A stretch of 6,987 nt of DNA, taken from the NCBI GenBank assembly GCA_031266315.1, contig JAISBG010000787.1:1-6987 (forward strand), given 5' to 3'. The position numbers and the translations under genes are program-made. Positions 1 through 5,977 of the stretch are shown piece after piece. Origin of the DNA: Planctomycetaceae bacterium (GTDB taxonomy: Bacteria; Planctomycetota; Planctomycetia; Pirellulales; Thermoguttaceae). Position 1 is the stretch's first letter. Every line of letters begins with the position of its first letter. The notes under the pieces are model-generated. The model was given only the letters and a program-made list of their open reading frames with translations, did not search any database and was not told where the DNA came from.

Positions 1-237
1 TTCATAACAATCACAGACGGCAACAACCCGAAAATTTTTCCGATCACCGAGAAATCCGCCGATAATTTCACTGCCGCGATTCCCGTAACCGATCAATGCC
101 ATAACAAGTTGTTCGCTTGGCGGAACAACACCTTCCCTACCCAAAACGGAAGAAGAAAGAACCAAAGGTGAAACGGCGGCGGTTGCGGCGGCGGCAAGAA
201 AACCGCGACGATTCATGGTAGAAATTGAGGAAAACAT
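1..237 (-). CDS. Gfo/Idh/MocA-type oxidoreductase, N-terminal part (runs off left edge)
   Basis: Seventy-nine codons are visible; the rest of the gene lies beyond position 1. The N-terminus has a twin-arginine signal: N9-R-R-G-F-L14, an Ala-rich hydrophobic stretch (about residues 15-32) and a short VLG-RE region where cleavage is plausible. It leads straight into a Rossmann beta-alpha-beta unit with the dinucleotide motif G50-Y-G-N-R-G55 and a second strand ending VVAVCD (D76). Family knowledge: such proteins are NAD(P)-dependent dehydrogenases or related sugar-modifying enzymes, exported folded through Tat, and many paralogues occur in Planctomycetota. The substrate cannot be told, because the catalytic EKP region and C-terminal domain are missing. 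The ATG at 237 is preferred because GGAG (247-244) lies six bases upstream. The in-frame ATG at 216 starts directly at MNRRGFL and is the usual length for this signal, so it is a real alternative. Family call is firm; specific function unknown. Confidence 0.85.
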   Translation of the reverse strand, partial: MFSSISTMNRRGFLAAAATAAVSPLVLSSSVLGREGVVPPSEQLVMALIGYGNRGSEIIGGFLGDRKNFRVVAVCDCYE

Positions 238-326
238 AAAAATCTCCATTCAAAATTTTATTGTGACCACAAATGAAACCGCAACTTCAGGAAACGGCTC
301 ATTCGACAATTAGAAAAACCAAACCC

Positions 327-356
327 ATTATAACAATAAACAACCGGTTCCGTCTA
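327..356 (-). promoter_or_regulatory. Candidate sigma-70-like promoter with overlapping inverted repeat
   Basis: On the minus strand a perfect TATAAT (332-327) is preceded, with an 18-base spacer, by TAGACG (356-351), which matches four of six bases of TTGACA. It points at the oxidoreductase gene and would give a leader of roughly 80 bases. An inverted repeat AACCGG (342-347) / CCGGTT (364-369) straddles the -35 box and could be an operator. The hexamer match is seen; promoter activity and repressor binding are inferred. Confidence 0.4.
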
Positions 357-525
357 TATGATTCCGGTTAATAAAAAATAAATTTCATAAAACCACAATC
401 AACGTATTTATTTGTTGCTTTTAACATCTCGCATTTTCTGACAAACAAACCTCAAACGTCCGGTCATCAGTTATTGACTGCGTTTACGGCGAAAGCCTTT
501 CAGCGGAATTTTCGTTAAAGAGAGG

Positions 526-685
526 CAGGTGGGCGACCTTTTGCTAAAGGGCTTTGACCCACACGGTCGCGTCGGTGTACTTGCCGACAGTGAATTAGAT
601 TAACAACGGAAACTATGTTGCCTTCCGTTTTGGAGTCGATAAGGAGTCAACCGGCGCGACCTTTCAGCGAAAGGTCGCCCACCTG
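526..685. repeat. Inverted-repeat element of about 160 bp, GC-richer than its surroundings
   Basis: The arms 526-550 and 660-685 are inverted copies sharing CAGGTGGGCGACCTTT, then GCT and AAAGG, with one transition and one single-base indel. Further nested pairing is possible: 565-575 (GGTCGCGTCGG) against 651-661 (CCGGCGCGACC), with one G-U pair. Local hairpins are also present: 571-575/584-588 (GTCGG/CCGAC), 605-611/623-629 (AACGGAA/TTCCGTT) and a perfect 9-bp stem 656-664/670-678 with loop CAGCG. A related CCTTTCAGCG word occurs just outside at 497-506. The block is clearly GC-richer than the AT-rich DNA on either side. It could be a small non-autonomous mobile element, a dispersed intergenic palindrome or a structured RNA. 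No target-site duplication is visible and no protein is encoded. Confidence 0.65.
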
Positions 686-730
686 ATGATTGCCTACCTT
701 CTGTTTACCAGCTTTTAATGAAAATTCCAC

Positions 731-758
731 TGAATAATTCCAAATAGACAATTATTCA
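731..758. terminator. AT-only hairpin after the YhaN-type ATPase gene
   Basis: TGAATAATT (731-739) and AATTATTCA (750-758) form a perfect 9-bp stem with a 10-base loop, 14 bases past the stop codon of the minus-strand ATPase gene. The stem has only two G-C pairs. On the minus strand no immediate U-tract follows; on the plus strand it is followed by a T-rich run (759-775). As a terminator for the ATPase gene it is therefore weak. The position is suggestive; the function is inferred. Confidence 0.3.
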
Positions 759-772
759 TATCTTTTTATTTT

Positions 773-3700
773 TCAGGTTTCCGGTTTGTTTTGTTTTTGT
801 TGCGCTTCAATGGTTTTTTCTGCGGTTGCCTGTTGTTGCATTTGGAGAATCAGGCGTTGGACTTCGGCTTTGCGTAACGCATCCAGCCGGATAAATTCTT
901 CACGGTCGGCAATTTCCTGCTCAATCTTTTGTCTCGCCTTTTCAGCAGCAAGACGTTCGATTTCACGGCGGCGTCTTTCTTCACGCCGTTTCAAAACCGA
1001 ACGCGGTAACAATATTTTGGACGGTTTCGCAGGATCATCAACTGCAGGAAGAATTCGTACAGGAATATCAAGTTTTTGAAACATTCTGCAAACATGTTCA
1101 TGGCACGTAAAAAGAAATATCTGCCGACCGGATTTTGCAAACTCAAGTAACACCTTCGCTGCCGCAAACGCCCGCCGTGAATCGAAGTTGACCAACACAT
1201 CATCTAAAATCAACGGTAAAATCGAACCATGTTGCGCAAAAGCCGACGCAAGAGCAAGCCGAAGCGCAATAAACAATTGTTCCCGTGTTCCACGCGAAAG
1301 CCACGCCACATCAAACGTGTTACCTTCCGCGTCATCAACCATAAGCGTTTCTTCACCAAGCGGCGTCCATATCCGAAGATATTTTCCGTCCGTTAATCGT
1401 TTCAGGAGTTCCGACGCTTCGGCTAAGGTTCGCGGCTGACGTTCTCGTTCATACGTTGCGCGAATTTCGTCAAGCATTCGCGCACAAACCGCGTAAGTTT
1501 GCCAATCCAAAATAGCGCAACGAATTTTTTCATCAAGAATTGCCAGCTCACGTTGTTTTTTGATTGTTGTTTCGTCATCTGCAATCCGTTTGAGTTGTTC
1601 ACCGAGTTGCCCGCGTTGCTCCAATTCCTCATGCAGTTTCGCTGATGTTGCTTCGATTCGTTTTATCACTTCTTTTAGTAATTCGTCCAAATCAGGAAGT
1701 TTTTCTAAATGTTCGAGTTGTTCGATTATTGTTTCGTTTTGATATTCAAAGGATTCGTTCTCGGATTTTTGTTGCCGAATCAATTCTTCTTCCGCTTGTT
1801 GTTCAAGAAATTTTCGTGCGATACGCGGTTCCAACAGACCGCCGATGACCGTTTCGGAACAAAAATTACCGATTGCCGCATCAAGTTCACGCTGAATCCC
1901 TTGTTCCTGTTGCAATAATCGGCGATGTTTTTGATGCCGGCGATATAATTCCCGTAACTCTTCCGGCATTTTAACACCGAATTGCCGCAGTAATTCTGTT
2001 TCCGTTTGTTTCGTTTTATGGAGATCGGTAACCGCTTTTTTCCGTGTCTTGCGGAATTGCCGGATCGTTTCTTTCAGTTGATTGCGAACCTGTTGGGTGG
2101 CGTCGTTTGTTTCCAATTTTTTACGAATTTCGTTCAAAATATCGACATAACTCATGCCGTCAGCAAACGAAAGTCCCGACTCAACAATCATTCGGTCAAT
2201 CCGGTCAGTGATGAACCGCATATCCCGAATCCGTTGATTCATTATGTCGTAACGATTATCAAGTTCTTTTTTCAGATCGCCGACAACATCACAATGTTCT
2301 ATCAAATCACGGATTCGCGCCGGTGTCCAGTCCTCCGGCAAACCCGTTAGACGAAGCCAATCGTTCCAACGTTTTGTTGCTGTTACGTGTTCTTCTTTGC
2401 AACGTTCCAAGCGGTTTTCAATTTGTTTGAGATGTTGGTTGACCTCACGGCGTTGCGTATCAATCGGAACCAATTTTTCAAGTTGGGACAATTCCTGTTG
2501 CGCTTCCTGACACCGGATTTCAATCGTCGAAACACTTGACGGAAGTTTCGTGTCAATCGCGGCGGCTTCCTGTTTGGCGTGTTCGATTTGCGTCAGAAGC
2601 ATTCCGAGTTGACGCTGATTTTGTTCCAATTTTTTAGCGTTGCTCTTTTCCGAAACAATTTTGAACGCAAAAGAACCGCCAACGGCAAAAAGTCCTAAAA
2701 TTGTCAAAAACGGCGGTATCTCTCCTTCAAATATTTTTGTTCCGATTGTTTCAAAAATTGCCAGTCCGACCGGAACGGCTCCCAAAACTCCGACGATTCC
2801 AAGTAGAATAATCGCCCAAGTCGGCAATGCCTGATGTTGTATCAAAAAAGCATTGATACGCCGCAACTCCTTATGATGCATTGTCATTTCCGCAAGCCGT
2901 TGACCGATACTTTGACGGCGTTTGAGATGTGAAAGAGTTTCGCTTGCCTTTTCGACCGCTTCCGGTAATTCCCTCACTTCACGCCGAGTAAGTTCCGTTT
3001 TGACTTTTTCGTTGAGAATTTTTGAACGTCCTAAGAGTTCGGTGTGCTGTTCCTTAACACGAAACAAACGCCGTCTTGCCCGATTAACCGCTTTTGCCGG
3101 AACTCTGTAACTGTCAAGCAGCACCGCATCAATTGAGTCGCCGGTATTCGGACGATAACCCTTCGCCGTAACAGGAATAGACGGCAATGTGGTTGGAACC
3201 GAAATAACCGCCCCCCCTGTATTAAACGAAGCGTGTTCAGGAGTAATCCGATTTTCCGTTGCGTTATTCTCCGTTTTTGTTGCATTGTGTTGCGAAGGAA
3301 TCGGCAGAGAACGGCGTCCGCGTTTGATTTGTGTTTCTTCATCAAGAATACGCGCTTCGAGAGCCGTAATTTCGCTTTCCAGATTCGTGATTTGTGTATC
3401 AATTTCAACAATTCTTTTTTCCTCTTCGAGTAAAACTTCAAGTCTTGGAGCAAGTTTTTCAAGTGTTTCATTGATCGGTTGAGTGTTGAGAGTATCTTGT
3501 GTTTTCTGATATTCCTCTTTCAATTTACTGTACGTCAAACGGCGTTGTTCGAGTTGTTTGCCGATTTCGTCGAGTTGGGTTATGACCTGATCGGTAACAA
3601 CGGCAACAGTCCCCATCGCGTTAATTTCGTCACGGATTTTACTGCGGCGTATCCAAACCGGTTCGGTTTGCTTCGCAATTTCGTACAACCGCTTTTCCCG

Positions 3701-4477
3701 TTGCCATTTAATAATATCTTCTTCAAGATTGGCAACCGTCCGATCCACTGTTCGCTGTTCATTCCGTATTCGTACATAATCACGGACAAGAAGTCCGGCA
3801 TCTGCAATTTCCGCAACAATTTTTTCCCGTTGCCGAAATAGTTGCGTTAATTGGTCGGTTTCTTTGTGGTCGCGGTTCTGAATATTATTGTTCAGAATAC
3901 GGTTTCGCCGTGTGGTCAGTTCCTTGATCGCGTCAACAATCGACACGCGATCCATACCAACACTAAGCCGAAAAAGCATTTCGGCGGCTTCTGTGTCGTT
4001 GAGCGAACCAAGTTTTTGTAACTCATCTAATCCGATAGCGAAAACATTATTGAATGTTGGTTCATCGACACCGGAAACCAGAACGCGCAACAATTGTGTT
4101 CCTTGCTTGTTACCGTCCAATGTTTGAATATCGACTTTTTCTTCATTTCCTGCTGTTTGGTTGGGGTGAAACATTCTTCGCAACTGAAAATGACCGCTTG
4201 GCGATTCGATTTGCAGGACGCCGCCGGAAATAACGTATAAAGATTTTCCTTCGTGATCGGTTTCGGTATTCCATGCGGTATTGATATTACCGGGTTTTCG
4301 CGCGTAGCGACGCCGTTCACCGCCGAAGCCGTAGAGTTCCGCTCGGACAAATTCCATCAATGTTGACTTTCCTGCTTCGTTGGCTCCGTAAAAGATATTG
4401 ATTCCCCCCGATAACTTGGGAACCGTCAAACCCGACCAAAGACCAAACCGTTCAATTTCAAAAGATGTGATTTTCAT
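773..4477 (-). CDS. YhaN-type AAA/ABC ATPase of the SMC/Rad50/SbcC superfamily with a membrane hairpin in the hinge
   Basis: The 1234-residue protein has an SMC-like layout. The N-terminal half-domain carries Walker A G31-ANEA-GKST39 in the typical context MKITSFEIERFG...NIFYGANEAGKST. The C-terminal half-domain carries signature L1060-SRGT, Walker B ILPLILDD (D1092, D1093), D-loop NFD (1097-1099) and H-loop H1126 in FLFTCHEH. Long charged coiled-coil arms fill about 200-385, 460-545 and 608-1015. Between the arms are two hydrophobic segments, about 554-575 and 588-606, predicted as a membrane hairpin; there is no CxxC zinc hook. A Pro/Thr/Asn-rich linker (about 390-460) interrupts the first arm, and a very charged Arg/Glu/Gln tail follows the head (about 1155-1234). 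Family knowledge: YhaN-like proteins resemble SbcC/Rad50, usually beside a YhaO/SbcD-like metallophosphoesterase, and are presumed to act in DNA processing. The usual Walker B glutamate is Asp here, which I recall as normal in this family. The start ATG at 4477 fits the conserved N-terminus, but no clear Shine-Dalgarno precedes it. No partner gene adjoins it on either side in the window. The superfamily call is secure; the cellular role is inferred. Confidence 0.9.
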   Translation of the reverse strand: MKITSFEIERFGLWSGLTVPKLSGGINIFYGANEAGKSTLMEFVRAELYGFGGERRRYARKPGNINTAWNTETDHEGKSLYVISGGVLQIESPSGHFQLRRMFHPNQTAGNEEKVDIQTLDGNKQGTQLLRVLVSGVDEPTFNNVFAIGLDELQKLGSLNDTEAAEMLFRLSVGMDRVSIVDAIKELTTRRNRILNNNIQNRDHKETDQLTQLFRQREKIVAEIADAGLLVRDYVRIRNEQRTVDRTVANLEEDIIKWQREKRLYEIAKQTEPVWIRRSKIRDEINAMGTVAVVTDQVITQLDEIGKQLEQRRLTYSKLKEEYQKTQDTLNTQPINETLEKLAPRLEVLLEEEKRIVEIDTQITNLESEITALEARILDEETQIKRGRRSLPIPSQHNATKTENNATENRITPEHASFNTGGAVISVPTTLPSIPVTAKGYRPNTGDSIDAVLLDSYRVPAKAVNRARRRLFRVKEQHTELLGRSKILNEKVKTELTRREVRELPEAVEKASETLSHLKRRQSIGQRLAEMTMHHKELRRINAFLIQHQALPTWAIILLGIVGVLGAVPVGLAIFETIGTKIFEGEIPPFLTILGLFAVGGSFAFKIVSEKSNAKKLEQNQRQLGMLLTQIEHAKQEAAAIDTKLPSSVSTIEIRCQEAQQELSQLEKLVPIDTQRREVNQHLKQIENRLERCKEEHVTATKRWNDWLRLTGLPEDWTPARIRDLIEHCDVVGDLKKELDNRYDIMNQRIRDMRFITDRIDRMIVESGLSFADGMSYVDILNEIRKKLETNDATQQVRNQLKETIRQFRKTRKKAVTDLHKTKQTETELLRQFGVKMPEELRELYRRHQKHRRLLQQEQGIQRELDAAIGNFCSETVIGGLLEPRIARKFLEQQAEEELIRQQKSENESFEYQNETIIEQLEHLEKLPDLDELLKEVIKRIEATSAKLHEELEQRGQLGEQLKRIADDETTIKKQRELAILDEKIRCAILDWQTYAVCARMLDEIRATYERERQPRTLAEASELLKRLTDGKYLRIWTPLGEETLMVDDAEGNTFDVAWLSRGTREQLFIALRLALASAFAQHGSILPLILDDVLVNFDSRRAFAAAKVLLEFAKSGRQIFLFTCHEHVCRMFQKLDIPVRILPAVDDPAKPSKILLPRSVLKRREERRRREIERLAAEKARQKIEQEIADREEFIRLDALRKAEVQRLILQMQQQATAEKTIEAQQKQNKPET

Positions 4478-4766
4478 GTGAAAACTGCGTTATCGTGAAG
4501 GACGCAACTCTATGAGTGTCTTGGATTTTCGAAATATAATAGAGTGTAAAATAAAAACATCGCCGCGCAAAACACCTAATCCTAATTCTCGGACTAAAAC
4601 TGCTAAATTGCGCAATTGTTATATTATACCATTGTCTTCGGGCAATTCAAGACCAGCCCGAATAATTCATCTGGAGTTATTTTAAAGCGGTAGTTTGTGG
4701 TAAAATATTGTTTTCCATGTAGTTATACTGCGTGAATCATAAAATTGGTATTTTTTTAAGGATTCA

Positions 4767-4799
4767 CTGGATTGCTTTTATTACGGAAAAGCAATCTAG
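4767..4799. repeat. Perfect hairpin (13-bp stem including one G-U)
   Basis: CTGGATTGCTTTT (4767-4779) pairs with AAAAGCAATCTAG (4787-4799) across a 7-base loop, with one G-U pair. No U-tract follows on either strand, so it is not a standard intrinsic terminator. It lies about 290 bases upstream of the ATPase start and is not next to any gene end in the window. It may be a footprint of a mobile element or a processed-RNA hairpin. Confidence 0.55.
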
Positions 4800-4873
4800 C
4801 GGTAACCTCATTTTCAACCTAATTTTCCAAACAAAACAACCTCAGTAGCAAAAAAGAAAAAATAGACGAACCT

Positions 4874-4906
4874 CATTACCTCATTAAAATAATCAATGAG
4901 GTAATG
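4874..4906. repeat. Perfect 12-bp hairpin CATTACCTCATT / AATGAGGTAATG
   Basis: The stems 4874-4885 and 4895-4906 are perfectly complementary with a 9-base loop. The word AACCTCA(T) recurs nearby at 4804, 4839 and 4870, hinting at local short-repeat expansion. A purine-rich GAGAGTGG repeat begins directly after it at 4911. No gene end adjoins it, so the function is unknown. Confidence 0.55.
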
Positions 4907-4910
4907 GATT

Positions 4911-4928
4911 AGTGGAGAGTGGAGAGTG
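4911..4928 (+). repeat. Dispersed GAGAGTGG-type repeat, copy 1
   Basis: AGTGGAGAGTGGAGAGTG here matches 6793-6810 (AGTAGAGAGTGGAGAGTG) at 17 of 18 bases; an inverted relative sits at 6856-6870. It contains a tandem GTGGAGA unit. Two separate intergenic copies within 2 kb suggest a dispersed intergenic repeat of this genome. Confidence 0.6.
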
Positions 4929-4954
4929 AATAGTTGGGGACACAAACGTGCTAT

Positions 4955-4974
4955 TTACCGAAACGTTTTGGTAA
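4955..4974. promoter_or_regulatory. 20-bp near-perfect palindrome with central CG
   Basis: TTACC (4955-4959) and GGTAA (4970-4974) flank a central AAACGTTT (4961-4968), all on one dyad axis. The only imperfect pair is 4960/4969, which is G-T. Central-CG palindromes of this size are typical of LacI/PurR-type operators, but no gene lies immediately downstream. It overlaps the end of the adjacent MITE-like element by three bases, so it may instead be part of the insertion site. Palindrome seen; operator role speculative. Confidence 0.3.
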
Positions 4975-5246
4975 CTCATGTTACGCACCGTAGTTAAAAA
5001 GTCAAGGTAAAGATATTTGATTCCTAAGTCCGTAGGACTTTAACATGGATAACCCCGTGCAAGTGCAACGTAGCACGGGGCATTGAGTAATACACCACCA
5101 CAACTCAATACCCCGTGCTGTACTTCGTTTGCACGGGGTTATCCACGTGAAAGTCCTACGGACTAAAATCATGAATAAACTCTTCACCTTGACTTTGATT
5201 CATCCTAAACGGTTACTTTTTTAACTACGGTGCGTAACATGAGTTA
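4972..5246. mobile_element. MITE-like palindromic element, 275 bp, perfect 29-bp terminal inverted repeats
   Basis: The ends 4972-5000 and 5218-5246 are perfect 29-bp inverted repeats beginning TAACTCATGTTACG. The arms continue inward as inverted copies almost to the centre. Each arm carries an AGTCC/GGACT mini-palindrome (5026-5040 and 5152-5164) and a CCCCGTGC/GCACGGGG hairpin (5053-5080 and 5111-5138), and the centre has TTGAGT (5083-5088) / ACTCAA (5103-5108). The right arm holds 24 bases (5194-5217) absent from the left, whose ends sit at an AAAGT-like short repeat, as if the left arm suffered a deletion. There is no transposase; an open reading frame across it is a by-product of the palindrome. 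Both ends show TA, so a TA target duplication as in IS630/Tc1-type elements is possible but not proven. If transcribed it would fold into one long hairpin. Confidence 0.75.
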
Positions 5247-5300
5247 TTCAAAAAGAAACGAATAAATGATTCTTATTGTGAATTTTCAACACCGGACGTT

Positions 5301-5582
5301 TTAAAATTTTCTATCAATTAGGTCGTCAAGAATATCTGTTTGATAGCGCGTATGCTCTTCAATAGACAAAATAACCCAAATTAAAGTAACGCTAACAAGT
5401 GCAACTATTTTGTAACAAATTACCGACACTGAACAGAGAATTATCAGATGTCCATTAGGATGAGCATTAAATGTCAGTACAAGTCTTACTATCAAGTCAA
5501 TAAATCCAATAAAAATAACGATTATTGACAAAACTTGCATTATATTGCAATACACATGCAGTCCGCGAAACTTAACTGTCAA
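5301..5582 (-). CDS. Small two-helix membrane protein, unknown function, start uncertain
   Basis: The reading frame encodes two long hydrophobic segments. With TTG 5582 as residue 1 they are about residues 15-38 (MQVLSIIVIFIGFIDLIVRL region) and 45-71 (IILCSVSVICYKIVALVS region). A charged tail IEEHTRYQTDILDDLIDRKF ends at the stop, 5303-5301. This layout, with hydrophobic and charged blocks in sensible order, is more protein-like than the AT-rich DNA around it. TTG at 5582 is only the nearest conventional start. The frame stays open to 5672 and upstream reads DSIYHSPSDENSVTQKKNPR, which also looks protein-like, but it offers no ATG, GTG or TTG, only CTG (5600) and ATT (5663), before the in-frame stop at 5675-5673. 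The gene may therefore use an unusual start or have lost its 5' end. I recognise no family; real coding is likely but not certain. Confidence 0.45.
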   Translation of the reverse strand: MTVKFRGLHVYCNIMQVLSIIVIFIGFIDLIVRLVLTFNAHPNGHLIILCSVSVICYKIVALVSVTLIWVILSIEEHTRYQTDILDDLIDRKF

Positions 5583-5672
5583 TCCTTTGGCAGATTTCAG
5601 TCTTATTACACGAGGGTTTTTCTTTTGAGTGACAGAATTTTCATCTGACGGTGAATGATAAATAGAATCGGT

Positions 5673-5977
5673 CTAAAGTAAATTATATATCGAAATCTTG
5701 TTTATGTCAAAAATAAAATTATTAAAATTCTGATATCATTTCACTTGAATGCTGGTTTTACATTTTGTGGTTGACTTTGGATAAAATAGGAAAATGAAGG
5801 CAAAATATGTGCTTTAGAAAAAATACATATTTTTATTTTACCTATGTTTTCGTTTTTTCATCATGCTACATTCTAGTGAATAGATACAAAATTTTGCAAA
5901 GATCAGCGAAATTTTCGCTGATCTTTTATAACTGCTGAATTTATAAGAAATTGTGTCCTATTGGATTGTAAAAAATT
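5673..5977. other. AT-rich non-coding gap between divergent genes
   Basis: This stretch separates the minus-strand small membrane-protein frame from the plus-strand capsid remnant. It is dominated by A and T homopolymer-like runs and has stops in all frames. Apart from the strong hairpin at 5898-5927 I see nothing in it. In particular there is no sign of the protease domain that should precede the capsid sequence, and no well-spaced promoter hexamers. Confidence 0.6.
5898..5927. terminator. Strong bidirectional terminator-like hairpin
   Basis: AAAGATCAGCGAAA (5898-5911) and TTTCGCTGATCTTT (5913-5926) are perfect inverted repeats separated by one base, ending in TTTT on the plus strand. On the minus strand the stem ends in TTT followed by GCAAAATTTTG. 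The GATCAGCG core gives a compact stable stem with A/U flanks, the form of an intrinsic terminator that could work both ways. It lies between divergent genes and 51 bases before the capsid frame, where a terminator is not needed by either, so it may be left over from a lost upstream gene or the prophage. Confidence 0.55.

Larger units (their letters stand above)
4478..4971. other. AT-rich non-coding region upstream of the ATPase gene
   Basis: No convincing gene is present on either strand. It holds the untranslated leader of the minus-strand ATPase gene, a 7-bp inverted repeat ACTCTAT (4507-4513) / ATAGAGT (4539-4545), a hairpin TTCGGGC (4637-4643) / GCCCGAA (4656-4662), and the two stronger hairpins and repeat copy listed separately. 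I could not find a well-spaced -35/-10 pair for the ATPase gene. A protein-like stretch of about 32 codons on the minus strand (4624-4722) has no start and is more likely a remnant or chance. Confidence 0.6.

Noticed and set aside
540..600. Protein-like minus-strand reading TVGKYTDATVWVKAL before a stop
   Set aside because: A stop lies a few codons upstream, and the region is better explained as the inverted-repeat block; no start or family is recognisable.
2006..2350. Plus-strand open frame of 114 codons, and other long frames opposite the ATPase gene
   Set aside because: They are antisense to the well-supported ATPase gene, with no ribosome binding sites or recognisable domains.
4624..4722. 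Protein-like minus-strand stretch (NYRFKITPDELFGLVLN) of about 32 codons
   Set aside because: It has stops on both sides, no start codon, and is too short to assign; it may be a remnant of a lost gene but cannot be supported.
5002..5187. Open frame of 61 codons on the minus strand
   Set aside because: It lies entirely inside the palindromic MITE-like element, its Cys/Trp/Arg-rich translation has no protein character, and it is explained by the inverted repeat.
4860..5246. Possible CRISPR-like repeats
   Set aside because: The repeats are inverted rather than direct and there is no regular repeat-spacer spacing; no cas gene is present.
5771..5787. TTGACT followed by TAAAAT as a promoter for the capsid remnant
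   Set aside because: The spacing between the two hexamers is only five bases, far too short for a sigma-70 promoter.
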